DNA from: Coturnix japonica | Lineage: Eukaryota; Chordata; Aves; Galliformes; Phasianidae | Length of the DNA: 64,000 nucleotides | Assembly (NCBI RefSeq): GCF_001577835.2 | Contig: NC_029526.1 | Coordinates: forward strand, 1,085,510 to 1,149,509 | Reading direction: 5' to 3' | Shown here: piece by piece, positions 1-13,930 of the stretch | Layout: every line of letters begins with the position of its first letter | Position numbering within the stretch: position 1 is the stretch's first letter | Made by a program: the position numbers and the translations under genes | The notes under the pieces: model-generated | The model's input: only the letters and a program-made list of their open reading frames with translations | The model's database searches: none | What the model was told of the DNA's origin: nothing

Positions 1-88
1 GAGCTTTTTGTTCACCCAGGAGGTAGAACTGGAGAGGGCTCCACACACACCCTTTAATGCCCCTATACACACATCCCACTGCTTGTAT

Positions 89-257
89 ATGATGAGAGGA
101 AATGGCCCCAAGATGTGCCATGGAAGGTTGGCACAGACTGCCTAGAGAGGTGGGGGATCCCTGGAGGTGGTCAAGAACCATTGGGATGGAGCACTGAAGG
201 GCTGGATTGGGGATCTGAGAGGTCTTTTCTAACCTTAATCCTTCCATGATTCTATAT
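89..257 (+). repeat. CR1 LINE 3' fragment
   Basis: The fragment carries typical CR1 3'-end text: an AGAGGAAATGGCC-like start, then a CAGACTGCCTAGAGAGGTGG segment, then AGAGGTCTTTTCTAACCTTAAT, ending in the ATGATTCTAT tail. Internal deletions are apparent. It lies inside a HYDIN intron. Confidence 0.85.
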
Positions 258-920
258 GCCTCTGTGCCACAGCCGTATCTCTGATCATGTCTTTTCCTTC
301 CCCCCTCCTGTCTGCTCCCAGCAGCTCACACTTTGGCACATGCCTCATTTGAGCAAACGTTTCCCCTGCTGAATCTGAAAAGGTCTCAATTTTCCCTCTT
401 TAAAGTGGAAGTAAAATTGCTGACATTTTTCAACTTTTCCCTTCTCGACTTGCTTGTGAAATCTCAAAACACTCACAAGATTATTCCAAGTTAAAGGCAG
501 AGACCTTCAAAAGCCCATTACTCCGGGTGTGCTGTGGTTCTCCAAAGGGAAAGCAGAAAGCCACATTATCTTAGAAAAGCCTGAGCAGAACCAAATTAAG
601 CTAAATTAAGCCTAAAAAATTCAGCTCTGGAGGTGAAGCACAATCAAGGAAGAAGATAAGAACTGTGCAGCCCTCAACAAGCCCAAACGTCCAGAGCTTT
701 AAAGAGGATGTTGTCCCAAAAAGCTCCTTTTGGTTAGAAACCAGCCATGCATGGTCAAAACTAGTGATAAAAACCCTAATATCACAGGAACATCTCCACG
801 TCTTTGTAACAGGAACAATGTGAGACACTTTGTTCTGGATTTGACATGCTGCATTTCACATGCACTACGCCAACTCTCCTCTCCCAGCACTATGTTAAAG
901 CCACACAGCCCAGCACTTAC

Positions 921-3000
921 CCTGTCGTTGTTCCTCAGAACCAGGGGAACCTCGTAGACCTCGCAGGGGACGTAGCTCTGAAACACCACTTCAGGTGGGA
1001 AAGGCTGGAACAAGGGCTGATCCAGGTCAACTGAGGAGAACTGGAGATATAAGACAGCAGTGAAAGGGGCCAATGTGGTCACACAGCCCCAGAGGACCCA
1101 TCAAAAGAGCTACAAGCACGCAGGGAGGAGCTGAAGCTCAAGTTTGTGTAGGGTTCCAAGACCAGCTCTTGGGATGAGCTCTGAGACAGAGATTGATTCC
1201 TACAGGTCCCCATATATCTCATTTGGATGTGGAGCATAGAAACCAGCAAGCACAGAGCGGTGCCAAAGGAGGGAAGGCCAAAAAGAAAGCAATGCAGTCG
1301 AACAAAGGCAATTGGGGTGAACGCTGCATGGTGGTAAAGTTCACCTCTTGTCAAGCATTACTGTACAACTTGAGCAAGACTGGACCTGGCATCTTCCATC
1401 TCCCATGAGCTTCATGTGGAGGATGAAGCCATGGTGCTGTAGGGCACACAGCTTTCAAAGGCTGGGCAATGGAGCTGTGGCCCTAATCCCTACTAGGGGG
1501 CAGGGATGGAAGAAGGCAGCTTGTTTCCCTGTTCCATCTTTCCCCCATGCTGTGCTTTAGCAAAGGTAGCTAAACTCCAGCTCTGATTTCAGCAGTTTAT
1601 TTCTATTGGCTTCAGCATTAAAAACATCCCAGCAATGCAAAAACATTTTGCCCTTCCTCCAGCACCATCAGCACTTGCAGAGGGCAGCAGGACCTTCTCC
1701 CCCTGCAACTGAAAGAAGCTGGGGGCAAGACTGACGCACATGCACCTGAAATGTCACATTAAACAGCAAGGAAAAGGGCAGGAAAATGGTACCTTTTGAT
1801 GGGAGGTGTCACTTATATCCAGTAGCTGAACAACGTGGGGCCGTCGAGTGCTGTGGATGGTGGCCAGCCTCTGCTCCGTGGTGAGGGACATCTCCTTCAG
1901 GAAGGCAGAAGGAGTCAGCTGCAAAGCAAAACCCAGCCAGGGTTGGAGAAAGGCCTTCCTCCTGAAAGGCTTTTCTTGTTCGAACCCCACCAATGAATCT
2001 TTTATGACTGCAGCCACTAGGACAGTCCTGGAAGTCCCGTAAGTTACCTGCTGAAATATTCATGGCCAGTAAATTAATGATATAGAGCGGAATACACATG
2101 CTCCAACAGAGCAGCTCTGTCCCATTAGCCTCTCCTCCGTGATTCAAAGTGACATGTTTGGGGATTTCTGCTCTTTGGGCATTTGTTTCCTCCTTAGTTT
2201 TGCTGCATGGAGCCGGTGACCTTTGAGAAGAGCAGGAAGGAGCCCATCCCAGGTCCCCAGCTCCACATGATGTGTCTGCATATGGAGATGTCACTGCTGG
2301 GCAAGTCACAGGAGAGCAGCACCGTGCCAGGACCAGGTTTGGTGTCTGAGCCTTATTTACCTTATTCTAACTGCTTGTTTTCTCCAGGTTGGCCTTGCAG
2401 ACCTTATGCAAAGGTCTGCATAGATGTCTCTTCAATAGAGGCTCAGCACCAGGTCAGCAGAGGGGACATTTAGGGATGAGGAAGAAAAGACTGGCCTCAC
2501 TCCATTGTAGTGTACTCAAAACTAGGATGAGAACTGTTTAGGAGCCTTTCTTGGCCATGTCCTGCCAAGCCCTCAGGCAGAGTGTTTGCAGTTCAGCAGT
2601 CACAGGTACCATCACAGCCTGTGGCTAGAGGTGTCCTTGCCTTACACCACGGGGACAACTGCAAAGAGCACGTGTTGAAGCTCCAGCTGTCCTTGTGCGG
2701 TATCTCACAGGCTCAGCTCCAGTGCACACAGGCAAGAGCATGGACATCCCCTAACACAACACACAGCCTGTCCCCAAGGCACCACGACAGCCACCTCCAA
2801 CAGAGAAGCATGGCAGCAAGGAGGGGAAACAGAGGGAAGGACCCAGGAAAGGCTCCTACCTGGCCACAGTTGGTACTTACTGTTACAGGCTCCTCCATCT
2901 CAGAGACCAGCTTTGAGTTGTAAGGTGCCACCACTTCATTCTGGAACCCATCGGAGTTTTTGGAGGATCCCACGGACTGGTGGAGGTTGTTGGTAGCCAT
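921..3000 (-). CDS. HYDIN: HYDIN, first three coding exons (partial, continues off the left edge)
   Basis: HYDIN is a giant axonemal protein of the central-pair C2b projection and is needed for motile cilia. Three minus-strand coding exons are visible: 2881-3000 (start codon 2998-3000, 40 codons), 1793-1918 (42 codons) and 921-1040 (40 codons). All are phase 0 with GT/AG borders. The start has a good Kozak context, and a splice acceptor at 3013-3014 places the start in the second or a later exon. Exon 2 holds the stretch PSAFLKEMSLTTEQRL and exon 3 holds DLDQPLFQPFPPEVVF and EVYEVPLVLRNND, which I recognise as the conserved N-terminus and first ASH/MSP-like repeat of vertebrate HYDIN. The first 40 residues are less conserved. 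Only 122 codons of a roughly 5,000-residue protein are here; no further exon was recognised in 1-920. The head-to-tail position next to CMTR2 matches the human order. Confidence 0.93.
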
Positions 3001-3014
3001 GTTTCAGCTGACCT
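3001..3014 (-). other. HYDIN: Splice acceptor and 5' UTR start of the HYDIN ATG exon
   Basis: On the minus strand a pyrimidine-rich run ends in CAG at 3014-3013, just before twelve untranslated bases and the HYDIN ATG. This implies at least one upstream noncoding exon somewhere beyond 3.0 kb. Confidence 0.7.
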
Positions 3015-4412
3015 GCAAGAAGCAGCAATGGGACTTATAATATCCAGAAGAGAAATCAGACTGTAAGGTCTCAGTGCCTTGCCAGCCACATTTCTGCCCT
3101 TTGTGCTGGGAGCCTTCTAATGAACAGAGCACTGAGTTCAACACTCTGATGAGGAGTTATCATTTCTCAAGGCTAATTTGGTTGGTTTAAGTCACAAAAA
3201 TTACCCAGCAAATACGATGCCTTCCAGGCATGAAATTATCCTGGTGCTCAAGAGCATCTCTCCGTGGAGAAGAAGGGCCCTAATTTCCCTTTATTAACAC
3301 CCAAACTCAAAGCCCCCTGTGGGCATGATAGAGGCTGTAACAGCAGTGAGAGCATGGAACCCTTTAAAGAACACAAGCAAACACAACATGTGAAAGCAGA
3401 GCCACTGACAAGTCCCCCATAAGCATCCTCAGGAAGCTCATCACTTCATTCCTTCACGCATCTGTAGTATCTGACTCTTCATGCAGCACTAGGGAAGGAC
3501 AAGCACAGATATAAAGGGCAGCCCTCAACCCAAAAGACACAGACAGGTTTACATGGTGGCTGTTTCCCTCTGTTCTTATGGGAGAAGCAAGGGAGCACAG
3601 CCCAGTCATGCAGGCACAAGGACACGCTATAGCAAGAGATGGGATTCTGAGCTGGAAATAACTATTTTTTTCCAAGAGAAATGTAATGGGGATGATACAA
3701 CATTAATCTGGATTTCTGCGCTTTATTACCGGGTCTTGAGAATAACTGGATTATTTGTTACAATTTTCTAGCTGTAATTTAACTTTGCCCAAAATTAATC
3801 CTGTTCATCATGCCCACGATGTCTATTTCCATCCCCCATCCCATTACCCCCACCTCCAGCAGTGCACAGCTGCAGCCTGGGGTCTTGCTGAGCTCCAGCA
3901 TTAGGAGAGGACAAGCAGAATGAAAGAAGCCATGGGCCCACTGAGCTTTGGTGGGGGCTGCAAGCAGCCAGAAACATGAGGATTGCAATCCTTCCCTTCT
4001 GCAGGCCTGCTGGACCAAAGAGCTATTAATGGGTGACGCCTCTGGCTCCCAGCACCTCGGTTTTTGGGTTGAATGCAGCTGCCCCCTGAGACGGGCGTCA
4101 GTCCAGAACTCTGAGCAGGTATTGGGTGGAAGCTCCTAACACGTCCCCCCAAAACCCCATATACCAGAGCAGAAAAAGATAAACTGAAGGTCACCAAGGA
4201 CACACAGCCTTCACTTTGCCCTTTGGCTTCCTTTAACCCACAGCCAAGCCAGAAATCTCTGCCACCACTGCAAGCTGCACAGCAGCTTCAGAACTCCCTG
4301 ACACCCTTTCATCTCCCCCAGACATGCTCCTAGCTCAGTTCATTCCTACTGAGCATCACACAGCTGTCGGTCCTCCAGCCAACAGAACCCCCACCCTATA
4401 GTCAGACCTTAC

Positions 4413-4480
4413 CTTAGGACAGGTAATTAGAGCTCCTCTGGCAGGATTCACTTTGTGCAGCACCCACTACTGCCGCACAA
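4413..4480 (-). other. Candidate HYDIN 5' UTR exon ending in a strong donor
   Basis: The minus strand reads CCTAAG followed by GTAAGG, with the donor GT at 4412-4411. This near-consensus donor lies about 1.4 kb upstream of the HYDIN ATG-exon acceptor. The 5' limit of the exon is unknown and the right coordinate is nominal. A GTTGCC half-site, which resembles an RFX half X-box, lies about 150 bp further upstream. This is inference only; no transcript evidence is available. Confidence 0.25.
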
Positions 4481-7400
4481 ACAGCCCCGGAGGCTCTGGA
4501 TGAGCCAGGAGGACAGGAGCAGGGCAGGGAGCCGTTGGGATAACAGGGAGCCCAACGGAACCCAGAGGGCAACTGACAAGGCTTAGACGTTGGGCTGCCT
4601 GGGTGCTGCCTCCCCACAGCCCTCTGTTATAGCCCAGCACTCCTCCTGGGAGCTCCACAGAGCAGAAAACACCACGAAGGATGAGGACATATAGCAACAA
4701 AACCACACTCAGAACCATAGGAGTAATATGCCAGGAAGGACACACTGACCCAGACATCAAGTTGTGGTTTTGCCTTCACCAGTCCCATCCCACAAACAAA
4801 TGTGTGCTTAAGCATCTATGGCTTTGGGATTGCTTCAGCTCCAGGTTGGAGCAGAGATTGCCTTTCATCTTGGACTTTCTCAGAGTCCCCAATGGGGTGA
4901 CTTGGGCTGCGTGGTTTGCAGTGTCACCCAAATGAGAATTACAGCCCTTGCAAATCACCACAGCCCATCTATCTCTTAGACATCTCACTCTGCAGTGAAT
5001 GACTGTGGCAGTGTCAGAAAGCACGCCTTCAAGTAGCATTTTTAACACTGCCGGAACAGCAGATAAATGAATTCAGATGCCACAGACAAGGGGATCATTT
5101 CTTTAAGAGGGAAGGCAAAGCTTTGTCCTCTCCTGCTGCAGCTGCTGAATGCATCTCTCTCTGATGAGCTTGTTCCAATTAATGGCACCTACAGATGCAC
5201 CAGCCAAGAGCAGCCACCTTATAGGAGAACCTCAGCTCCAGGGAGCTTCATGCCCAGCCACAAACCCAAGCAGGAACCCAAGAGCCAGGGTAAAGGAGCC
5301 CCAGACGTGACAGCTTTGTGTGCTCAAGGCACCAACAGATGTGCTGTAAGGCCAGGGGGAGCACCACCCATGCTTATGGTTTCATCTCAGGAGGCAGAGC
5401 TTAAAGAGATGTCAGAGATGTCACGGTGGAAGCCATCAAACCTCTCACACCTGGCCGGAGATGCACTTTCAAGCACCTCGTGCTCCTTCCCAGCAGCTCC
5501 CAGAGAAACATTAGAGCCTCCCCTGCCCAGCACAGATGTGATTCCTGCCTCTTGCAGGCAGATGGCACACCTGGAGCCAGCCTTCATGCTCCACCAGCTG
5601 TCATTGACCTCAGTGACCCAGCCCCACGCTTCGTTTTGCTCCTGCTATTGAACTCGCCCACTTTTTTCTCCTTTTCCAGCCCAAACCTTCCTGCTGCACC
5701 AGGATGCTGAATTCCATAGTGCTGCCAGGTAAGAGCTTGATTTAGCACCAGCAGCTGCTACACAGCCCTGCCTTGCATGGGGTCCTTCACTCTCAAGTTC
5801 ATGCTGTGACTGCAGGCCAATTGCCCTTCCCTGCTCATCAGCACACTCTGCACTGCGGTATATGGAACCCAGCTCTTCTTGTAGCACAGACCCATCTGTG
5901 GCTGAATTCTCCTTCGGAATACACACTGTAAATCTTCTTTCTCCTTCCTTCTGCAAAGACAAAGCATCTCTCTGGAGTAATTGGATAATTGGCCTTTCTA
6001 TTATGCTTTGCTGGAAGAGCAAGACAGGAGATCCGTTAAAACCGATGCTATTGAACTATTTTGCTCGCCTAAATCATCTTGCCCCATTCAGGCTTAAGTA
6101 GCAAGATCACATTTCTTGCCTAGAAATCGCCTGCTTAGCCATAATTACCATATAAACAGCACCTCAGGAAAGCCAAGAAAGGAGAACAGAGCTTCCAGGA
6201 CTAATCTCCTGCTCCTCCAGCCCATTGCTAAGTGGCTGAGTGCTTTCTAAATCAAGTCACACTACCCAGGAAGCCTCACCTGCCACCTTCACATTCCACT
6301 CCCTCCATATTTTATCACTTAGGTGCTGCCACCCTTCAGTGTATCACAAAAGCTTCACCACAGCCGAGATAATTAATAGCAGGCTGGTACTCTGCCTCCC
6401 ATTGACTAAACTTCAGCTCTCAGCTGGCCCAAACTCCTCTCCAAGGTCTTCGGATGCTCTTCAGCTCCATATATTACAATCTACAACTGCAGCTCCAGCA
6501 CTCACAGCATTGTTTGCCCTTCCCAGCGTACTCTTCCGTGCATGCCCAAGCAGGAAGAAGGGAAACATCCAACACCCCTGGAAGACACAGCCTCCTTTTT
6601 GGAACCACACAGGGTTAACCTCCCTCCCCACAGACATCTGTGTCCCCTTAACCCAAAGCACCAAAAGCCATCCTCTATTTCACCCAGCACCCCCCTCTAT
6701 GGGGATGGAGGTCACTGCAGTGTGCTCACAGCCCCCCCAGGACCACTTTCCTCACCCCATGGATACACTCACACTCCAGTCCTAAACTCAGCACTGCCGG
6801 ACTGTTGCCATTCTTGTTCCCAAAGCAACGGGACCGCCCAGCTGGGCCCACGTCACTGCCCTGGGGACGCTGCCAGGGAGGAGGTGGCCATGGGATGTGG
6901 CTGGGTATGGGATGCTCAGGGCTCACCATCCCACTGCTCAACAACCCAGCTGCCCTTCCCCCTTTATTCCTATTTTATTCATAACAAAATACTCTCTGTG
7001 CCTTTAGAGACAGATGCTGAGCAGCAGCCCCTCTCAAAGTAATAGCAAAGGCTCAAAGAAAGCACAGCAAGCAGGCAGGGAAGACAAGACCACAGTGGCA
7101 AACCAAACTCACACAAGGTGACAAATAAGAGCATCTCCACATCAGACATCCAGATATTAATTTGTCCTTTGTAGAGAGCAGGAGCTTATTTCATTAAGAA
7201 TCAGCCCCCCACACCTCAGACTGAGCCTTGGGCAAATGCCAGAGTGTGGAAAAGTGTGAAATAATTACCTAAAATAGCATGTCATGGCTTCATCTTCCCC
7301 AAACACTCTCAGATGAAAACGCTTCTGTTTAAATAGCTGGAGCTGCAGCCATTGATGCATTTCACCTGGGAGCCTGTGCATATCCTGCTCCTGCATCACA

Positions 7401-10400
7401 GCCCAGTTCACAGCACAGGAGGAGCACCCCAAACCTTAGCAGGAAGCAGGGGACAGCTGATGGAGCGGGACTGCTGCAGGGAGCGTGGTGATGGAGCAGA
7501 AGGAGCGTGTGCTCCCTGTGCAAAGCACTGCTTTATTCAACTCTCCCAGCTTTTGCACACAAAACCCCTCGGGGGTCTCCAGTGTTTTGCAAAACACATG
7601 TGTTCTGCCAAAGCTGCTTAATTTCTGAGGACAGGGAAGGTAAACACTGCAGATTATTACTTTTCCTTGCTAGCAGGGACTTGGAAGAAAATGAATACAC
7701 TGCATCCCCAACAGACAGCCCAATGGACAGCAGGGAAGTGCAGCTATATGTGCACACCAGCAGCCAGACTGCCCTTCACAGCAGAGCAAAGGAAGGCCAC
7801 AGCCAGCTTCTCCTGTAGCTCCTTCACCACAGCTGTGGTTCTGCAGACAGCAGGCAACCCTGCAGTGAACCTGAAATTAAAGCCACACTTTGCACAAACA
7901 CACACGGGTTTAAGGCGCTCTGTAGGATGCAAAGGACTGCAGACACTCCTCTGTGACCTGAGCCCCAGGCTTCACCACGCTTGGAGCTGTAAAGTCTTAA
8001 TTAAGAGCATCCCTTCAGATTGTGCTGCCCAGATAGATGTGAAAGCAGACAAAGAGCTGTTTGGGAGCACACAGCAAGCAAGGAGGAGCTGAGCCCAACC
8101 CCCAGGCTCCTAAGCTCAGCGCTCAAGGCAGTGAAGCAGCTTCTCAAACCAGTTTCAGGTCCAAGACCTCAACACATGAGATACGAATCTTCCCCCTGCA
8201 TTCAAAGCTGGTTCATGGGAGGGCTCAGAGGGTGCACTGAGGCTGCAATGATCTGGGTGGGACCCACCTGCAACAGGGACAAGTATCACAGTGGTAAATG
8301 CAGGCCAGGGGCAAGGGAGAAATGCTGGCTATGCACACCTTCTCCTTGCTCCACCTTCCACCACCATCCTATCTTGCTGCTCTCAAGAGCCCACCAAGCC
8401 TCCCCTGCCTTCATTAAACCCCTCCCTGCTCCATGAGTTCAACTGTTTTCTGCCACAGTACCCAACTGTTACCATTAAGATCAATTCAGAGAATCACTCC
8501 TGGTCCATATTCACCTCCCATTTGGCTTCCCGTGTTTCTGACTTGAAGCAGCATGATTTTCCACTAAGGTCTACCTTCCTTTCTCCCCACTGCTTGATTA
8601 GTTGGTCTAATTAACAAGGCCTGACACTGGTACTGCAAACACCAACAAAGCAGGGTCTCCAGGTAGGTTTGCACCAGGCATCTCTGAACCAACCTGCCTT
8701 CCCTGGCATCATTCCTGCACTAACCACAGCACCAGCAGCATCCTATGCCATCAGAACATCTACTGAATCATAACTGCACTGTGATCACTCACACAACTGC
8801 AACTTCATCAAGACACAAATAATCCTCTTCAGTTCAAGCAGGCTTCATATTGCCCTCCCACCCCTCAGAGAAAGAAGGGAAATTAACTTGGCTCCTTTCA
8901 ACCACATTTCCCCCTGCTTTCCTCTGAGCAATGCAATCCCACGTTGCAGGAGAAAGCACTGATTTTATTGGTAGTAAATACCTCAGCGCACAGTTTGCTT
9001 TTCTTTTCTCCCCTCCGATTCCCATCACAGCAATCAACAACCCTTTCCTCCCCTTTTTGCTTATTTTTCCATCTCATTTCCAAACCCTGCGCTCTTTTCT
9101 CCCTGTCTGCTGATGAAGTCAAGGCAGTATTTCAAACACATACGCTTTGGAGACCCTGACATTGCCTGCGCAGCCATCAAATTTGAAGAGAGTAAATTGT
9201 TTTCTCTCCACAGCCCTTCAAAACAAAGCAAAGACCTCGGCCCCTGCAAGCACAACGTCCTCTAAGGTTTGCTTTTATACTGAGGCACCACTTAATCCAG
9301 CCATCTCTCACCACCAGGCCTGGTACCTCTCACTACTGCAAAGCATTTTCAAGCACCAACATCTGGTTTTGTTATTTGAAGCAAGGAGAAAGAAAACCAA
9401 ACAGTTATAAGTGGGACACATGGAAAGGACAAAGCCATCCTGAGCCCTTAAGAGCACCTGGCACCATTACAGCAATTAGAGCAGCTACAAAGCACAAGAA
9501 GCAATGCCGTGAAGGGAGTAGCTTGTTTTACTTATCACTTGTGAAGCACTGAAGGGAAGAGCTGGTTTCGTCGCTGCTGTCAGGCCAGCTGGTGCAGCTC
9601 CCTGCAGCACAGCTCAGTGCTGAGAGATGCTGGGGCAGCCTGCAAGCACCACGTCGACCACAAGAGCTGCCAGCCTAATGCCACATGAACTGGGAGCTAC
9701 AGCTAAAGAGAGGCTGTTCTTGGCTGGATCTGAACCAGCACTTAGTAATTCTTGAGCAGTGCAGCTATTGCATCCCTACAAAGAGCCCTTACCCAATGCT
9801 GTGAGGGTACATTTTGGCAGTGGGAGCCATAGGGGCAACTTTCACTCTCAAAGGCTGACCAAGAAAGTTCTCCTCTGAATCTCTTCCCATCCTTAACATT
9901 ACCCCCAAAACAGCCATGAAATCAAGCAGCCAAAAATGAAGACAGCCCCAAGCAGCTTCTCCAGTTTCTCCTTGATACAAACATTCCCATCCATAGAAAA
10001 CCAGCAGCATCACAAACACGTGTCCTCAAAAGCAGAGGGGAAAGTCTCAGAACAGCCAGATTTGCACCTCTACATGGCTCAGCACTGCAGTACAAACTTA
10101 CCTGATCCAGGGCTGCCAGCCTCACTACACAGTTTTGCTGTTCTAGGAGCAGCTTAAGAGGATGCAGGTTTGATTTGAGCAGCCTCTCACCAGCAGAGAT
10201 GAAAGCAAGGACTTAAGTACCTCGTTGGAGACTTCCTCTCACACTGAAAAGTCTTCCCAGTGCACTCCAGCACCTGATCTCATTAGAAGGGAAAAGAGGG
10301 AACAGATGGGAACATACAAAGGAGCAGTCAGCTATTAGCCACTGACCCTACTCCTCTTCCTGCTGTGGGAGTGCGACTGCCTGCTCTCAAAGGACAACAG

Positions 10401-11017
10401 GAGACAAGGAGGATTTCAGGTGGGCAATGAGCAGAGGAAGCCGTGGTATATAAGAGCTCCCCCTGTCAGGAAGAAATTCATCTCCAATCAGGAAAGATGC
10501 ACATTCAAGATTGTTTCTGCCCCTGCAAACAAGAAATAGAGGGTCAGCTCAAACAGCTGCGATGCCTGAAGCCCTCCCAGCACTCCTCTGCCTTCAAGCT
10601 ATCAGCAAACCCAGGAGCAGAGTCCCACTGTGCAAGCAGGGAACTCCAGCAGGGCCTTTAGGAAGCCTGCAGTCCAAGCACACAGCCTGCACTTGGGTAC
10701 TGGAGAGCAGCAGTAAGTCTCCACAGACTCAGCTTCCTATCCAGTATTCAAGAGCACAAGACAAGGCAGGTATCTACCACCCTCCTTCACCAGGCATCTG
10801 CTTTGTTCCTGGCCACATCACTTGAAGATCTGGCCTTTCTGAGCACCTTGAGTTACACTTAAGAACACCACTCACCTAAGATAAAGCTGAGAGGGAACCT
10901 GTTAGCAGGTTCTACCACATCAGCATTAAACATCCCTATAGAAGGTGTAACAACTTTAATCACAATCACTCTCACATTGCACAAAGCCAAAACAAACCCA
11001 ATGGCAGCTTCTCACCT

Positions 11018-11030
11018 GGGGGGGGGGGGG
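11018..11030 (+). repeat. Poly-G run (G13)
   Basis: An uninterrupted run of 13 G lies in otherwise mixed intergenic sequence. Confidence 0.9.
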
Positions 11031-12487
11031 CTCCACCAGACCTATCTCAGGTCTTCACTCCTAACTCCTACAGCAGGAAAAACACCCATTTCCATCCTCC
11101 CTCTTCCTTACAAGTAAAAATCTCTCCCATGCCAAAGGCAGTGCACCGTGTGATGGACCAAGGATGACAGCAAATGTCAGAAACTTGTTCTGATCTAATT
11201 ATGGCTGTGCCAGGGACCAGGCAACCTGACTGATCTCACAGGGACTCAATTTCCTTCAGAAGCCCAGCAAGAGTTATCAGAGAAAAGGCAAAGTCACAAG
11301 GGATAGTGAACAACTCGCGTTCACTATGTGTGAGTGCTACAGCTGCCTTCTTCTAACCATCCCCAGCTGCTGTTGCCCCTTTAATTAGGATCTGGATGTC
11401 AGTTTCTCCCAGCCAGGTTCACATTGCTGGGCTGTTCACAGAAAGATGGTTTAAGCTTGATTCTCCTATGGAAAGCAGCTTCTAAATCTGTTTGGAAATC
11501 ATATAATGTTTTCTTTTCCTGGCTGGTCTCATCAGAACTCCTGTAACTAACAATACCTCATTAAAGAGGCATCTAAAATTAACCAAGTTAGTTACAGGAA
11601 GCCTTCACAAGGATAGCTGATGAATCTCCTTAAGATGTGGACAGTGATGAGGCTGGTCAAGGAGCCAGCCTGCAAGCAACACTTCTCCACAGCAGAAGCA
11701 CCGACAGCTCTGCAGGCTGACTCTGGAAGGCTCCAGCTGTGCATAGAGCTTAGCTCCCTCCACGAGCTTGCAAGCAAGCCCTCCCTCCCAGACAGAGGGA
11801 TTAGATAACAAGCCTCCTTGCAGACAGGACATCACAATCTAGGATGGCAGCTGTGGTCCCTGGGCTGAGCTTTGCTCCTCTCCGCTGCACGGGAAGCTTT
11901 TCTGCCTCACTGGACACACTGTCCACCCCTGCCCTGAACTCAGAAGAGAGCAGCCCTTCCACACCATGCTTCCCTTCCCTACAAGCCACAGACCCTGCAC
12001 TTGGGGCTGCCCCTTTATCTCACCAGCACAGCCAGCTGAAAGGCTCTCAGTGCTGAGCATTCCTCCAGGACAGCACTATTGCTCCTTCCAAACGAGCAGC
12101 GTTTGTTTGCAGGGCAGGAGACAAACTGGCAGCATCTGCAGAGAGCTCTGAAGGCTCTCACCTTCCAGAAGCATCCATCGCTCACTCTGCTATTCTTGGC
12201 TCACAACAAAGCTCGTTTGTTTTCTGAAATAAAGCTGAGAGAACATAACACATCCTTGCACACATCCTGTCGCCCTGGGAACTAATCCCGTGCTCATCCC
12301 TCCTTGATTTAACCGTCCCTTTGAGCCCACAGCATGATTTCAAGGCTTCTGGCACAAACAGCTGGCACAGAACACAAACAAGGGTCAGATAGCAAATGCA
12401 ATCTCTCCTGGGGATGTTTTCCCTAAAGAAACCCCCCTTTGTTACAGCAATAATCCAGGTGAGCCTGAAACAGCTGCTCTTCAAGAG

Positions 12488-12545
12488 AAACATTATGGTT
12501 GGAAAAGACCTCTTAAGTCCAACAATCAACCCATCCCCTACAAGA
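12488..12545 (-). repeat. CR1 LINE 3' tail fragment (reverse)
   Basis: The plus strand reads ATGGTTGGAAAAGACCTCTT followed by AAGTCCAAC, which is the reverse complement of the CR1 3' terminus. Confidence 0.7.
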
Positions 12546-13639
12546 AAGAGGGTCAATTTCAAAGTTAGACATGATTGCATACAACCTTAAAGACCTTCCA
12601 GGATGGAAATCCCCTAACTTTCAGGTCACATAACCCTCTAAAATTCCCAGGTACATGCATTTGTCCTTTGGGACCCTGTGCCATAGCTGAAACATCCTGC
12701 ATTGTTGTGGTAGTTGACCTCAGCACAGCCTTGAAGAGAAGAAGAGTCTCCTGCTTTGATTGCTGTTTTTAAGCAGCCATCAGCTATCAGCATTGCCAGC
12801 TGCTTCATACCAAAGAGGGAAGCCCATGTATAGCTGAAAGGCATTGAGAGTATCCACATCATGTGCATGAGCAATGAACCAATAGTCCCATGGAAAGAGG
12901 AAAGGAGCCTTTTTGGAAGCTGGGGCAGGCACAGAGGCTGAGTCTCACTCCAGATACAGCACAGATACCAGCTGAAACCTGGGGCAGCAGCACCAGCCCT
13001 GGGTACTGCACCAACTTTGTCCCTGCCCTTCTGTAGTCTGGAGCTGCTTGAGAGCCTACAGCCTTCCCTGCAGCCAGGAGGTGAATATCTGAGCCCACAG
13101 TATGCAGAGCAGCTCTGGTGTGAGTCAGACCAAGGCTGGATGGCCCAAATGGATTTTTCTCATTGCTCCCCCACTGCTGAGCAAGCTACATCAGCCCTGC
13201 AATGGAATAGGATATGTACCTCTTCTTCACAGCCTTGCAATCCAGTAGCACTAAGGTCTGTCCTCAGAGAGCACGGCTGGATGATGGGCAGAGAAGGATC
13301 AATTATGTACCTGTTAAAGAAGCTGGGTGCTGGGATGGGAGAGCAACCATCACAAAACCACCCATTGCTCCTTGCAATAGGAGGGGATTGTCTGTAGCAC
13401 TGATCCCCCCCCCCGACAATTGTGTTCAGCTGACAGATAAGGAAACAAACAGAACAAGTCAGAGATGGGCATCCAAAAGGGCAGCTACTAATACAAACCA
13501 GAGGGGTTCCACCAAGAAACAGTAGGTGCCAGCATCCCAGACATGGATGGAGCAGCATCCCAGAGATGGAGCAAAAGGTATTTACAGGGCTGAAAAAAGG
13601 TAAGGGCTTCCTGAAGCACCTCAGCAAAACAAGGGAAGA

Positions 13640-13930
13640 AAACATAGAATGGCTTAGGTTGGAGGGGACCTTAAAGATAATCCAGTTCCAAACCCCTTCC
13701 ATGGGCTGGATGCCCCCCAGCTCAAGCTGCTCATGGGCCCATCCATGACCTTGGGCACCTCCAGTTCTTTGGACAGTTGTTCCAGGGCCTCACTGCTTTC
13801 AGAGTGAAAGATTTCTTCCCGACATCCAACCTAAATCTCCTCTCTGTTAGTTTAAAGCCATTCCCCCTTGTCCTGTCACTATTAGACTGTGTAAAAAGTC
13901 AGTCTCCCTTCTACTTGTAAGCTCCCATCA
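13640..13930 (-). repeat. CR1 LINE 3' fragment (reverse)
   Basis: About 290 bp of reverse-oriented CR1. It starts with ATAGAATGGCTTAGGTTGGA and includes the CCAACCTAAATCTCC and CCCCTTGTCCTGTCACTA segments typical of the last few hundred bases of the element. This is the longest CR1 piece in the intergenic interval. Confidence 0.9.

Noticed and set aside
1-920. Possible further HYDIN exon downstream of 921
   Set aside because: The next expected HYDIN text was not recognised in any minus-strand frame here; only a CR1 and intron-like sequence are seen.
5067-5651. 194-codon plus-strand frame in the gene-poor interval
   Set aside because: It has no recognisable domain, low complexity and no splice or promoter context. 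Chance frames of this length are expected in a 24-kb GC-moderate stretch.
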